64,000 nt of DNA from the NCBI RefSeq assembly GCF_001941445.1, contig NZ_CP009245.1, positions 2,627,992-2,691,991 of the forward strand, written 5' to 3'. Positions 42,570 to 51,942 of the stretch are shown here, piece after piece. A program made the position numbers and the translations under genes. Position 1 is the first letter of the stretch; every line of letters begins with the position of its first letter. The notes under the pieces are model-generated. The model was not told the DNA's origin and ran no database searches. It saw nothing but the letters and a program-made list of their open reading frames with translations. This DNA comes from Corynebacterium aquilae DSM 44791. GTDB taxonomy: Bacteria; Actinomycetota; Actinomycetes; Mycobacteriales; Mycobacteriaceae.

Positions 42570-44618
42570 TTAGCTTTCGCTACGTATTGTTGCTGGCCAC
42601 CAGATCTTCTCCCCGACCAGGGCGAAGATTGCGGGCACCACCAGGGTGCGCACGACGAAGGTATCCAAGATGATGCCGAAGCCCACCAGGATGCCAACCT
42701 GGGTCAAGGTGATCAGTGGCAGCACGCCAAGCACGGCGAACACTGCTGCCAGGACGATGCCGGCACTGGTGATCACGCCGCCAGTCACGCCAACTGCGCG
42801 TACCATGCCGCGACGGGTGTTCATGCCCGGCGCGCTTGCTTCTTCTTTGGCGCGCAGCACCAGGAAGACGGTGTAGTCGATGCCGAGGGCGATGAGGAAG
42901 AGGACGGCGTAGAGCGGTGCCGAGGTGTCTAGTCCTGGGAATCCGAAGATGTGGGTGGATACGAGTGTGCCTGCTCCCATGGCGGCCCAGGTGGATAGTG
43001 CGGCTGCGGCGAGGAGCAGGATTGGGGCGAGTAGTGCGCGCAGTACGACGATGAGGACGAGCAGTACGGCCAGGAAGATCAGGGGGACGACGACTTTCAT
43101 GTCGTGGACGATGCCGGCCTTGTTGTCGATTTGTTGTGGGAGTTGTCCGCCGACGACGGCGTTTTCTCCGACGTCGGTGGCGAGGTTTTGGCGCAGGGTT
43201 TTGACGGCGTTTGTGTTTTCGCCTTCGACGATGGCGGTTAGGCGTGTCATGTCGCCGTTGGTTGATTGTTGGGGCTGGCCGACAGGGTCGATGCCTTGGG
43301 TCTGGCTGATGGCTTTTTGGGCGGCGTCGGTATCAGGGGTCGGGACGTAGATCTGGATGGGGGATGCTTCGCCGAGTAGTTGTGCTGCGTCGACGGCCTC
43401 GGACTGGGTGCGGAATTGTTCGATGGAGCTTAGTCCGATGCGGGTGCCGAAGATGCCACCGCCGAGGGCGAGCAGGATGATGACGAGGGGGACGAGGAAG
43501 CGCAGGGGGTTGCGGTCGACGGTGTCTGCGATGCGTTCGAAGGTGTGGCCGCCGCCTTGTTCGTGGCCGACGGTGGGAATTTTGGGCCAGAACAGTCCGC
43601 GCCCGCAGACGTTGAGTGCGGCTGGCAGGAGGACGAGGGCGAACAGTAGTGCTACGAGTAGGCCGATGCTGGATGAGATGCCGAGGCTGCGGAGGGAGGG
43701 AACGCTGGCGAGGAGCAGGGTTTGGAGGGCTAGCACCACGGTGAGGTTGGAGCTGACGATGGCGGGGATGGAGGCTTTCCATGCTCGCTTGAGTGCGATC
43801 TTGTGGTCGTGTTCGTGGGCGAGTTCTTCGCGGTAGCGGCTGACCATCAGGAGTGCGTAGTTTGTGCCGGCACCGAAGACGAGCACGCTGGTGATGCCGG
43901 CGGTTGATCCGTCGGAGGCGAAAAAGCCGGTGGTTTCAGACAGCCAGCCGGTCAGTACTGCTGCGGCGCGATCTGCCAGGGCTGTGACTAGTAGGGGGAT
44001 GAGCCATAGCACTGGGGATCGGTAGGTGATGATGAGCAGGATTGCGACGACGAGTGCGGTCACGCCGAGCAGGGTGAAGTTGGCGCCTTTGAATGCTGCT
44101 GCGGTGTCGGCTGCAAATCCTGCGGGGCCGGTTACCAGGGCTTCAACGCCTTCGGGGGTGGCGTTTTTGACTGCGGTGCGCAGCTCGTCCACGGCGTCGG
44201 ATAGTGCGATGCCGTCGAGGTCGCCGGGGAGGTTGATGGTGGCTTGTGCTGTGTCAGGGCCAGCGGGGATGACTGGGCTTGCGGGCTCAGCGCCTTCGAG
44301 AGACTGGGCAGCCTGGGCGGGCACTGCCTGCAGTTGGCCGATTTGTTGCTGACTCAGTGGCTGGTTGGTGTGGAATACGACGATGGCGGCGAGTGCGTCG
44401 CCACCGGGGAAGTCGGCGGCGAGTTTTTGGGCGCGGGCTGCTTGGGAGTTCGCAGGAAGTGTTTCCGGGGCGCCGCTGCCGTCGCCTGCTCCGCTGAAAA
44501 GGCCGAAGAGTGCGCCGATGCCGATGAGGAAGGCTGCGATGATGATCCAGCTGGTGGATTTTTTCAGGCCTTGGTTTACGGAGTGTTCCGCTTCACCCTT
44601 TTGGTCGCATCTTTCCAT
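42570..44618 (-). CDS. MMPL family transporter
   Basis: 682 residues, about 12 membrane segments in the RND/MMPL pattern: segment 1 near residues 24-42, a periplasmic domain, five segments, a second periplasmic domain, five segments. Proton-relay-type motifs appear as GAGTNYALLMVSRYREE and LGIDYTVFLVLRAKEE. In mycolate-forming bacteria such proteins export trehalose mycolates or other lipids; this shorter form has no large C-terminal domain. Which lipid it moves cannot be told. Confidence 0.9.
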   Translation of the reverse strand: MERCDQKGEAEHSVNQGLKKSTSWIIIAAFLIGIGALFGLFSGAGDGSGAPETLPANSQAARAQKLAADFPGGDALAAIVVFHTNQPLSQQQIGQLQAVPAQAAQSLEGAEPASPVIPAGPDTAQATINLPGDLDGIALSDAVDELRTAVKNATPEGVEALVTGPAGFAADTAAAFKGANFTLLGVTALVVAILLIITYRSPVLWLIPLLVTALADRAAAVLTGWLSETTGFFASDGSTAGITSVLVFGAGTNYALLMVSRYREELAHEHDHKIALKRAWKASIPAIVSSNLTVVLALQTLLLASVPSLRSLGISSSIGLLVALLFALVLLPAALNVCGRGLFWPKIPTVGHEQGGGHTFERIADTVDRNPLRFLVPLVIILLALGGGIFGTRIGLSSIEQFRTQSEAVDAAQLLGEASPIQIYVPTPDTDAAQKAISQTQGIDPVGQPQQSTNGDMTRLTAIVEGENTNAVKTLRQNLATDVGENAVVGGQLPQQIDNKAGIVHDMKVVVPLIFLAVLLVLIVVLRALLAPILLLAAAALSTWAAMGAGTLVSTHIFGFPGLDTSAPLYAVLFLIALGIDYTVFLVLRAKEEASAPGMNTRRGMVRAVGVTGGVITSAGIVLAAVFAVLGVLPLITLTQVGILVGFGIILDTFVVRTLVVPAIFALVGEKIWWPATIRSES

Positions 44619-44684
44619 GGGGTTAAGTGTCTCATGAATACTTCCCCAAGGCTAAGCGGAGATAAATACTCTCACATGCGGTTT

Positions 44685-45125
44685 TTAACCCATATTGGCG
44701 TCCGCATCCGAATTTCTTTTCATCACGAGATAGATTCCGAGCCCCAACGCGCTCAGCGCCAAAACCCATGGCACGATCAGGCCGATGGTGGTGTCCCTGT
44801 CCATTCGCATGACGTAGGCGATAGCAGAGACGATGCATGCAACGAGGACGTAGACGGCCCACGCACCGAGGTATTTTGGCCGGTGGCGTGGACCCAGGTT
44901 GCGCCAGGCGAAATAGAGGGAGCCCACAAAACCGACGACGATGAAGATGGCCATCCACCATTCCACGGCGATGGGTTTGCCGTTACCCAAATCGCCGGCC
45001 ACTTGGGACAGTTGCGGCACGAAGGCAAAGGTCCAGCTCCACAGGATCAGGTAGGGCGAGAAAAACAGGCAGCCCGGCGCGTGGTTGGGCTGTGTGGTGG
45101 GGGTTTGCGTCTCTGGTTCGGACAT
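44685..45125 (-). CDS. Small membrane protein, function unknown
   Basis: 146 residues from ATG 45125, which has GGAAGG nine bases upstream; longer in-frame readings are unsupported. After a polar N-terminus come four membrane segments (LILWSWTFAFVPQLSQVAG, WWMAIFIVVGFVGSLYFAW, AWAVYVLVACIVSAIAYVM, LIVPWVLALSALGLGIYLVM). No family was recognised. It ends 66 bp before the MMPL gene on the same strand and may be co-transcribed with it. Confidence 0.65.
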   Translation of the reverse strand: MSEPETQTPTTQPNHAPGCLFFSPYLILWSWTFAFVPQLSQVAGDLGNGKPIAVEWWMAIFIVVGFVGSLYFAWRNLGPRHRPKYLGAWAVYVLVACIVSAIAYVMRMDRDTTIGLIVPWVLALSALGLGIYLVMKRNSDADANMG

Positions 45126-45183
45126 GGCGGGAACCTTCCTCCCTTTTGGGGCGGACTGCGTGTTGAAAAAGATACCGTATTGC

Positions 45184-46062
45184 TTAGGGCTTGTTAAGGG
45201 CAGTGAGGAATTCTTGCGCCCCAGGCGAGGGTTTTTCTCCTGCCCATAGTGCGGTGATGGGCCGGATGAAATGCAGGCCATTCACCGCGACGGCGACGAG
45301 GGTTCCGCGTGAAATGTCATCGGCAACCACCCGGCGCGACAGGATGGCCGGCGCGATGCCTGCGCGGGTGAGGCTGAGTCCTGCGACGGTGGAGGTGACT
45401 TCGGTGTGCGCGGGCGCTGGGGTGAGTCCGAGGCGGGCGAAGCCTTGGTCGATGGTGGCGCGGGTTCCGGAGCCTTGTTCCCGGGAGATCAATTGGGTGG
45501 TGGCGACGCGTTGGGGGCTGGGGGTGTGGTGTGCCCATGGGTGTTGTGGGGTAACGACGATGTCCATGGCGTCTGTGCTGACCTGGCGTGCTGACAGTGT
45601 TGTTGGCCAGGTTGGGGATTCGATAATGCCGAGGTCGATCTCCCCTGTTTCGACTGCGTGCGCGATGGAGTGGGAGTTTTCGGCGCGGACGGTGACATCC
45701 CGGTGGGGATGGTGTTCGCGGTGGTGGTGCAGCCAGGCGGGAAGTAGGTATTCGGCGACCGTTAGGGATGCGCCGAGTCGGAGCTGCGCGGTTGGGGTGG
45801 GGCTGAGGCTTGCTACGAGGCTATTGAATTCTTGGGCGCCGTTGAGCAGGTTGGCGGCCCAGCCGTTGATGATGCGTCCGGTGTCGGTGAGGGTGAGCCC
45901 GGTGGCGGTGCGCTCGCAGAGGGTGTGGCCGAGGTGTTTTTCTAGTGCTTTCAGGCGCGCGGAGCAGGCCTGTTGGCTGATGTTTAAGGCGCGGGCGGCG
46001 TCAGAGACGGTGCCCAAACGTTCGAGCGCAGCAAGTGCTTCAAGTTGTCGGAGATCAACCAT
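45184..46062 (-). CDS. LysR family transcriptional regulator
   Basis: 292 residues. N-terminal helix-turn-helix LGTVSDAARALNISQQACSARLKALEKHLGH, then a substrate-binding domain (LRLGASLTVAEYLLPAWLHHH, GEIDLGIIESP). GGAGG lies before the ATG. It is divergent from a TDT transporter 95 bp away with a TACAA-N7-TTGTA dyad between, so that transporter is the likely target. The inducer is unknown. Confidence 0.9.
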   Translation of the reverse strand: MVDLRQLEALAALERLGTVSDAARALNISQQACSARLKALEKHLGHTLCERTATGLTLTDTGRIINGWAANLLNGAQEFNSLVASLSPTPTAQLRLGASLTVAEYLLPAWLHHHREHHPHRDVTVRAENSHSIAHAVETGEIDLGIIESPTWPTTLSARQVSTDAMDIVVTPQHPWAHHTPSPQRVATTQLISREQGSGTRATIDQGFARLGLTPAPAHTEVTSTVAGLSLTRAGIAPAILSRRVVADDISRGTLVAVAVNGLHFIRPITALWAGEKPSPGAQEFLTALNKP

Positions 46063-46083
46063 TTTTCCTCCACTACCTGGCGT

Positions 46084-46100
46084 TACAAATATTCATTGTA
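46084..46100. promoter_or_regulatory. LysR-type operator between regulator and TDT transporter
   Basis: TACAA (46084-46088) and TTGTA (46096-46100) around seven bases form a dyad of LysR-box type (T-N11-A). It sits 22 bp from the regulator start and 58 bp from the transporter start. Confidence 0.55.
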
Positions 46101-46157
46101 GCCGGACAAAGGGTATTGGTTTCAGTTTCTTTACTGGCATGGTTCAGGATTGTTGCC

Positions 46158-47240
46158 ATGACCGTTACAGCTCCCGCCCCTACCCGCGCGCCGCGTCAGC
46201 GTCTGTCGCAAAATCTCACCCCGAACTGGTTTGCATCGGTGATGGGTACCGGCATTGTGGCTAATGCCGCCGCCACGTTGCCGCTGCACAATAGGGGGCT
46301 GACGCTTTTTGCCACGGTGGTGTGGTTGGCTGCGAGTACGTGGATGGTGGTGCTGATCGCGAAGACGATTGTGCACTGGGTGAAGTTCAATGATGTGGCG
46401 CGTTCACACGTGTTACATCCGACGATGGCGCATTTTTATGGCGCGCCACCCATGGCGTTTTTGACGGTGGGTACCGGCACGTTGTTGTTTGGTCCGCCGC
46501 TGATTGGTGTGGATTTGGCGGTCCGCATCGACTGGGTGCTGTGGATCATTGGCACGGTTACTGGCCTGGTGACGGCGGTGTTGATCCCCTTCTTAACGTT
46601 TACTCGCTATGAGGTGAAGATGGATAGCGCTTTTGCCGGCTGGTTGATGCCGGTGGTGCCGCCGATGGTGTCTTCGGCAACCGGCGCGCTGTTGATTCCG
46701 CACACCCCGGAAGGTGAGTTGCGGTTGCTGATGTTGTTGGGCTGTTACGCGATGTTCGGTTTGAGCTTGTTCGTTTCGGTCGTAATGATCACCATGTTGT
46801 GGTCGCGGTTGGCGCACCACAAGATTGGGGCGGCTGCGGCGGTGCCAACACTGTGGATTGTGCTGGGCCCTTTGGGCCAGTCGATTACGGCCACGAACAA
46901 TCTGGCGAATCAGGCGCATCTGGCGGTTGGCGAGAACTTATCAGCCGCTTTTGAGGCCATGGGCGTGCTCTATGGCATCCCCACGTTGGGTTTTGCCCTG
47001 CTGTGGGTGGGTATCGCCGCAGCTGTCACTATTCACACGATCCGAAAGGATATGCCGTTTTCTTTGACCTGGTGGTCGTTTACCTTCCCCGTGGGCACCG
47101 TGGTGACGGGTATTGCCGGGCTGGCCGGCCACACGGGTAGCCACGTCTTGGGGGTCATGTCGATCATCGCCTATGGCTTCCTGGTGTGCGCCTGGATGAT
47201 TGTTGCGGTGCGCACGGTGCGTATGCACTTAGGCCAGTAA
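46158..47240 (+). CDS. TDT family (TehA/Mae1/SLAC1-like) transporter
   Basis: 360 residues from ATG 46158, about ten membrane segments. The N-terminus LTPNWFASVMGTGIVANAA and later LGPLGQSITATNNLANQA are typical of tellurite-resistance/dicarboxylate transporters. Family members move C4-dicarboxylates, sulfite or other anions. Control by the divergent LysR regulator is likely. The substrate is undetermined. Confidence 0.88.
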   Translation: MTVTAPAPTRAPRQRLSQNLTPNWFASVMGTGIVANAAATLPLHNRGLTLFATVVWLAASTWMVVLIAKTIVHWVKFNDVARSHVLHPTMAHFYGAPPMAFLTVGTGTLLFGPPLIGVDLAVRIDWVLWIIGTVTGLVTAVLIPFLTFTRYEVKMDSAFAGWLMPVVPPMVSSATGALLIPHTPEGELRLLMLLGCYAMFGLSLFVSVVMITMLWSRLAHHKIGAAAAVPTLWIVLGPLGQSITATNNLANQAHLAVGENLSAAFEAMGVLYGIPTLGFALLWVGIAAAVTIHTIRKDMPFSLTWWSFTFPVGTVVTGIAGLAGHTGSHVLGVMSIIAYGFLVCAWMIVAVRTVRMHLGQ

Positions 47241-47257
47241 CTAGGCGCGTTGGAAAA

Positions 47258-47306
47258 AGCAGCGCCGCGGCTGTGCCCCCTTTGTGGGTAGGGCTGCGGC
47301 GCTGCT
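47258..47306 (-). terminator. Rho-independent terminator between TDT and the convergent gene
   Basis: AGCAGCGCCGC (47258-47268) pairs with GCGGCGCTGCT (47296-47306); on the minus strand a T run follows. It serves the gene ending at 47320 and may also stop the TDT transcript. Confidence 0.8.
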
Positions 47307-47319
47307 GTCGCGTTACAGG

Positions 47320-47688
47320 CTAGGTGGTCTCAAGCGTTGCTTGGGCGGCGGCGCGGGCTTTGACGGTGGCCCAGGCGGTGAATCCGAGAAGCACTACCGG
47401 GATGATCAGCAGCATGGTGGAGACCACCTGTTCTTTGCCCATGAAGAAAAACACGATACTCACCACAACAAGGACGATTTGCGCGAGGGTGAGGGCGTTG
47501 ATGATGGGCAGTGCGGCTTGGTGTCCGGCGATCCAGGCTTCATCGCTGTCGGTGACCGGTTTGATGCGGATGCCCGCGACAGCGTTGCGCCCGGTGCGTC
47601 CTTGGGCGGCTGATTTGGTGATGGCCTGCACAACAAGGGCCGGAACACCCAATGCAAGCAAAACGATGATGGGCAGGATTGAGTCCAT
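47320..47688 (-). CDS. Small membrane protein, SdpI-like
   Basis: 122 residues from ATG 47688. Three membrane segments: ILPIIVLLALGVPALVVQAI, ALTLAQIVLVVVSIVFFFMG and MLLIIPVVLLGFTAWATV. Between the first two lies TGRNAVAGIRIKPVTDSDEAWIAGHQAALP, like the GIRT...SDEAW-AH motif of SdpI-family proteins. Function unknown. The longer frame from 47790 is not supported. Confidence 0.6.
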   Translation of the reverse strand: MDSILPIIVLLALGVPALVVQAITKSAAQGRTGRNAVAGIRIKPVTDSDEAWIAGHQAALPIINALTLAQIVLVVVSIVFFFMGKEQVVSTMLLIIPVVLLGFTAWATVKARAAAQATLETT

Positions 47689-47792
47689 GATTGGGCTCCT
47701 CGTCAGTTCGCGCACGTGCCTGTGGGTCAGCAGGTCGACAGGTTGCTTTGAGTGTAAAAGAAAAACTTGCTCAGGTGCTGCTTTTTGCATGG

Positions 47793-47826
47793 AAAATGCC
47801 CTCGCACAGCGTGCGGGGGCATTTTT
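47793..47826 (-). terminator. Terminator of the VanW gene (bidirectional)
   Basis: AAAATGCCCTCGCAC (47793-47807) pairs with GTGCGGGGGCATTTT (47811-47825) around a three-base loop, with T runs on both strands. Confidence 0.88.
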
Positions 47827-47852
47827 CTATGTTTTGTGCTCGCAGGTGGGGG

Positions 47853-49547
47853 TTAGGAGCACTTCACGATGGGTGCCGGGTCGTAGACCGTGGTGGTGGT
47901 GTTGCGGGAGACTTCGTTGCCGGACAGGTCGCGCACCACGCGGGTATCGGAGGTGGTGAAGCCGGGCGCGCCGGTGGAGGGCACGCAGCTGTCGCCGCTG
48001 AGGGTGATGGCTTTGGGTTGGGTTTCGGCCCAGCGGCCACCGTTGGTGGAGTCGACTTGGTAGGTCTTTTTGCCCATCATGTCGACGGTGATGGTGTTTT
48101 GGTCGCCGTAGGCGCGGATCAGCACCGGGTAGGGGCTGGTGTTTTTGAATTGCAGGTCGATGGCGCCTTCGAAGACGGTGGCTTCGCGGCCCGCGGGGTA
48201 GCGGGAGATGTAGTAGCTGTGCGGGGTGTGGGCGACGTCTTCCATGCCGGCGAAGTAGGCGGCGTTGTACAGGGTGGTGGCGAATTGGCTGATTCCGCCG
48301 CCGACGGCTTTGTCGGCGTGGCCGTCCATGATGATGCCGGATTCGATGAATCCTTGGGCGGTGCCGCGGGGCCCGGTGTAGCCGTTGAGGCTGAAGGTTT
48401 GACCGGGGGCCACGATCGCGCCGTCGACCATTTGGGCGACTTTGCGGATGTTGACGCCGCTGGCGTAGCTGAAGCCGCCGGTGGTGAAGGAGGAAACCTT
48501 GTCGTCGAAGGTGGCTTTTTCGGCTTGGGCGGTGGTGAAGGTGGCTTTTTCGTCTTTGTAGGCGGCGGGGAATTCGCGGTCTTTGTCGCCGATGACGCGG
48601 TCGGCGAAGCCGTCCATGGTGGCTTCCCAGTCGATGGCTACACCGTCGGCGGAGGGGGTGACGGTCTTGTTGCCGGAGACGAAGGAGATCTTGGCGTTGC
48701 GCATTTGCACTTCGGTGGCCGAGAGGTTTTCGGCGAGCAGTTCTTGTGCTTTGGCGGTGTCGACGACGGGTTCGAGTTGGCCGCCTTTGTTGTCGAAGTG
48801 GAGGATTTCGCCCATGCGTTCAATGGGGATGATGCCGTCGATGTTGTCGCGGCCTTTGGCGATGATGTCACCGCTGATGGCTTTGGCGGCCGGTCCTTCG
48901 GCGGCTTTTTTGACGGCGTCGTTGTTGACTTGGGGTTTGACCGGGTTGGGGGTGATGGTGACTCCGTCGGCGTCGAGCCAGCTGGCGCTGATGGTGCGGC
49001 GCAGGTCGCTGGGGTCGACGTCTTGGCCGTCGGCGGCGTCGGTGGTGACGATGTCACCGTCTTGGAAGTTCACCGCACCGTTGGTGGGGTCGATGTGTAG
49101 TTGGTTGGTGAGTTCTTGGGTGGCGGGCACGAAGCGTTGCTGGTCGACGTCGGAGACCAGCTCGATGGGGTGTTCCACGAAGAAGGATTTGATGCGCACG
49201 ATCGGGTTGAGGGAGGGCTCGCCGGCCGCCGCGATGGTGGCGGGGATGTCGATGCCGAGGCCGATGTCGGCGGGGATGAATTCGGCGGTTTTTTCGCCGG
49301 CGGTGATCTTCACGGGCCGGGTGTTGCGCTCGTTGGCGACCTGGGTGAGTACCCGGGTGGCTTCCTCGGTGGTGTCGCCGCCGATGTTGGTGCCGGCGAC
49401 GACGGTGCCGCGGGGGACGCGGTCTTTCATCAGCACAAAGTCAGCGCCGTAGGCGACGCCGCCGGCGATAACCATGCCAAGGAGAACACCGGCGGTGATT
49501 TTGGCGCCGCGGTGTCGTTTGGGGTGGGGACTCGTGCTTTTTTCCAC
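47853..49547 (-). CDS. VanW family protein
   Basis: 564 residues. A basic N-terminus and one membrane segment (ITAGVLLGMVIAGGVAYGADF) anchor it. The ectodomain has two YoaR-like putative peptidoglycan-binding regions, then the VanW domain (GPRGTAQGFIESGIIMDGHADKAVGGGISQFATTLYNAAYFAGM, HSYYISRYPAGREATV). The role is probably in the cell wall; the exact activity of VanW proteins is unknown. It is monocistronic with its own terminator. Confidence 0.88.
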   Translation of the reverse strand: MEKSTSPHPKRHRGAKITAGVLLGMVIAGGVAYGADFVLMKDRVPRGTVVAGTNIGGDTTEEATRVLTQVANERNTRPVKITAGEKTAEFIPADIGLGIDIPATIAAAGEPSLNPIVRIKSFFVEHPIELVSDVDQQRFVPATQELTNQLHIDPTNGAVNFQDGDIVTTDAADGQDVDPSDLRRTISASWLDADGVTITPNPVKPQVNNDAVKKAAEGPAAKAISGDIIAKGRDNIDGIIPIERMGEILHFDNKGGQLEPVVDTAKAQELLAENLSATEVQMRNAKISFVSGNKTVTPSADGVAIDWEATMDGFADRVIGDKDREFPAAYKDEKATFTTAQAEKATFDDKVSSFTTGGFSYASGVNIRKVAQMVDGAIVAPGQTFSLNGYTGPRGTAQGFIESGIIMDGHADKAVGGGISQFATTLYNAAYFAGMEDVAHTPHSYYISRYPAGREATVFEGAIDLQFKNTSPYPVLIRAYGDQNTITVDMMGKKTYQVDSTNGGRWAETQPKAITLSGDSCVPSTGAPGFTTSDTRVVRDLSGNEVSRNTTTTVYDPAPIVKCS

Positions 49548-49586
49548 GCGGCTATCTTAGCGCGCAGGCATTTCCTTAACGAATGC

Positions 49587-50801
49587 TTATGGGTTTTCGC
49601 CCCGAACTTTCGCCGCCCGCGCCCGAATACTGTCCTCCGGGATGCGCCCGTCGGCGACGGCGGCTTCCACGTCATCGATGGCTTGGTTGAGGTGGGCGGT
49701 GGTGATCCACAGGGCCACGTCGGCGCCGGCGGCGATCGCCGCCTCAGCGGCTTGGGCGGGCCCCATCAGGTCAGAAATTGCTTTCATGCCGGACAGGTCG
49801 TCGGTGTAGACCACCCCGCCGAAGGGCACCCCGCCCGGGTAGTCGCCGCTGCGCAGCAGCTGGTAGATGGCGGGGTCCAGGGTGGATGGCAGTGCGGGGT
49901 CGCCGTAGTCGGGCACGATCATGTGGCCGACCATCACGGCCGCCCCCGGCAGGCTGAGCGCCTGCGCGTAGGGCGCCAGGTCTAAGTCTTTGAGCGACTG
50001 TATTGGCGGGGTGACGACTTCGGCGTAGTGGCTATCGCCGCTGGCGCGGCCGTGCCCGGGGAAGTGTTTGAACACCGGGGTGACCCCCGCGTCGAGCAGC
50101 CCGCGGCCGAAGGCGGTGGCGAAGGTCGCGGCGGTGGTGGGGTCCCCGGAGAAACTCCGATCCCCAATGGCGCCGTCGGCGGGGCCACTATCGACGTCGA
50201 GAACCGGCGCGAAATCCACGTTAATGCCGGCGGCAAACAGTTTGCTGCCCAACTCAAAGCCGGTGGCCTGGACTTGCTCCGGGGTCATTGTCTGGGCCAT
50301 CACCCGGGGCGCCGGAACCGCCCCAAATAGCCCCGACTGCCGCACCACACGGCCGCCTTCAGCGTCGATGGCAACGTTGAAGGGGCGGGGGAACTCCTGG
50401 CGCAGCGCCTGGATGTTGCGGCCCGGCTCCGTGATCAGGGCCGGATCCGTCCAGGACCCGATGAACAAGCCACCGACTCCGGCGGCCAGGGCCTGGCGGG
50501 CATCGTCGTAATTGCTCACCCCCACCATCATCAGCGTGGCAATATCTTCCCGCACCGGCCGCTGTGGCGGCGCCGGCGGTGGAGCGGGAATACTGCTGGT
50601 CGGCTCAGCGGAGGACGTCGCCGGAGCCTGGCTGGTCGTGGGTGCCGCGCTGGAAGATGGGGCGACCTGGCTGGTGCTACTTGCTAGCTGCTTATCCCCC
50701 GCCGAAGCGCAGCTGACCAGCGCCAGCGAGGCGACGGTGCTCGCACCCACCCAGGCCACCAGGCGGTGGCGTGGGCTGTTAGATGCGGGAGAAGTCATCA
50801 T
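49587..50801 (-). CDS. Glycoside hydrolase family 3 lipoprotein, NagZ-like beta-N-acetylhexosaminidase
   Basis: 404 residues from ATG 50801, chosen for AAAGGA seven bases upstream. The signal ends with the lipobox ALVSCASAG, so it is a lipoprotein, unlike cytoplasmic NagZ of enterobacteria. A Ser/Thr/Pro-rich linker of ~45 residues leads to the barrel with NVAIDAEGGRVVR, KHFPGHGRASGDSHYAEV (family signature with His/Asp) and the nucleophile Asp in YTDDLSGM. It should remove N-acetylglucosamine from peptidoglycan fragments outside the membrane. Confidence 0.88.
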   Translation of the reverse strand: MMTSPASNSPRHRLVAWVGASTVASLALVSCASAGDKQLASSTSQVAPSSSAAPTTSQAPATSSAEPTSSIPAPPPAPPQRPVREDIATLMMVGVSNYDDARQALAAGVGGLFIGSWTDPALITEPGRNIQALRQEFPRPFNVAIDAEGGRVVRQSGLFGAVPAPRVMAQTMTPEQVQATGFELGSKLFAAGINVDFAPVLDVDSGPADGAIGDRSFSGDPTTAATFATAFGRGLLDAGVTPVFKHFPGHGRASGDSHYAEVVTPPIQSLKDLDLAPYAQALSLPGAAVMVGHMIVPDYGDPALPSTLDPAIYQLLRSGDYPGGVPFGGVVYTDDLSGMKAISDLMGPAQAAEAAIAAGADVALWITTAHLNQAIDDVEAAVADGRIPEDSIRARAAKVRGENP

Positions 50802-51104
50802 CAACGGGTCCTTTGACAAAACACGAACAATCCGGGTGCACGCTTTTCAAATGCGTTTCAACAGTACCCCTCTTGCGCCCACCACCCCACCCACAACGCC
50901 TGAGCACACCCACCACCACCCCACCGCACAGCCACCGCACACTTTTTCTGCGCCACCGCGCCCACATATCGCCCACCTATGCGCTGATGCCTAGTAGTCT
51001 GGTGGATTACTTAGCAAGCCAACCAGTTGAGGCATCTTCTATTTCCCACAAGCCCCGCGCACCAAGAGCGTGGAGCGGATGCCTACAAGGAGTGACTTAA
51101 ACCC
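50802..51104. other. Intergenic region between divergent nagZ-like and usp genes
   Basis: About 300 bp, C/A-rich on the plus strand in the middle. TAGTCT near 50995 is a weak -10 candidate for the usp gene. No gene or clear operator was seen. Confidence 0.35.
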
Positions 51105-51581
51105 GTGCAGACCATGCTGATCGCCTACGACGGCTCCGACGAAGCTAAACGCGCCCTGGAGTACGCCTCCCAGCTGCTCAAGCCGCAGCAGGTCGACATC
51201 CTCACCGCCTGGGAGCCCCTGCACCGCCAGGCAGCCCGCGCCGCCAGCGGCGCCGGCATGAAACAAGCCGACTGGTCCCAACTGTCCGAAGACGGCGACC
51301 CCGCCTACGACGAGGCGCTGAACACCTGCCGCGAAGGCGTGGCCCTGGCCGAATCCCTCGGGCTGGTTGCCCGCGCCCACATGGTGGAATCCACCACCGC
51401 CATCTGGTCCGCCATCGTCGACGCCGCCGAAGAACTCAAACCCGACGTCATCGTCACCGGCACGCGCGCCGTCACCGGCATTCGTTCCCTGTGGCAGTCC
51501 TCCACCGCCGACAACGTCGTCAACCACGCCGGCCTGCCGGTGTTCATCGTCCCGCCGGAAAACGACGACGAAGACGAATAA
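51105..51581 (+). CDS. Universal stress protein
   Basis: 158 residues, a single Usp domain starting TMLIAYDGSDEAKRALEYA. The ATP-binding type loop would be GTRAVTGIRSLWQSSTADNVVNHAGLPVFIV, close to the G-2X-G-9X-G(S/T) pattern. The start is GTG 51105 with AAGGAG about 12 bases upstream, a rather long spacing. The tail NDDEDE is acidic. The role is stress survival; the partner is unknown. Confidence 0.88.
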   Translation: MQTMLIAYDGSDEAKRALEYASQLLKPQQVDILTAWEPLHRQAARAASGAGMKQADWSQLSEDGDPAYDEALNTCREGVALAESLGLVARAHMVESTTAIWSAIVDAAEELKPDVIVTGTRAVTGIRSLWQSSTADNVVNHAGLPVFIVPPENDDEDE

Positions 51582-51744
51582 CCCCACCCACCATCCCGGT
51601 GGGCGCTTGGGGGTTTTCAACCCCCATCCCCTAGGATGATTCCCCAAGGATAATTTTGTGCAGCAACACCGTTTGGTGCTGGCGCTGCCCACATTGCGTC
51701 CACACTTTTTTCGTAAATTTTGCTGACCTTGGAAGGCGGCCCCC
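51582..51744 (+). terminator. Short intergenic region with hairpin after usp
   Basis: TGGGGGTT (51608-51615) pairs perfectly with AACCCCCA (51619-51626) around TTC; CCCACC/GGTGGG lies just before. No T run follows, so termination is only likely. GATAAT at 51649-51654 could be a -10 for the next genes. Confidence 0.45.
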
Positions 51745-51942
51745 TTGGCGTACGAGTCTGATTCCCTCACCCGCCGCACCGTCGGCCCCGCTTTAGCGGC
51801 CGCTGTGATGGGTGCGGTTCTCGGCGCCGTCGGCGTCGTCGGGATCGCCCAGCTCAGCGGCGACAACACCCTGCCGCAAGACTCCGCACAGGTCAGCGAC
51901 GACGCGCTGCTCGGCGGCGTTGAATACGGCTCCCGCAACTAG
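51745..51942 (+). CDS. DUF2613 family protein
   Basis: 65 residues, one membrane segment (VGPALAAAVMGAVLGAVGVVGIAQL), then a short polar tail ending LLGGVEYGSRN, as in the DUF2613 family of mycolate-forming bacteria. The start is TTG 51745 with GGAAGG nine bases upstream. It overlaps the start of aftD by 23 bp, so the two are translated together. The family is commonly found next to aftD; its function is unknown. Confidence 0.8.
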   Translation: MAYESDSLTRRTVGPALAAAVMGAVLGAVGVVGIAQLSGDNTLPQDSAQVSDDALLGGVEYGSRN

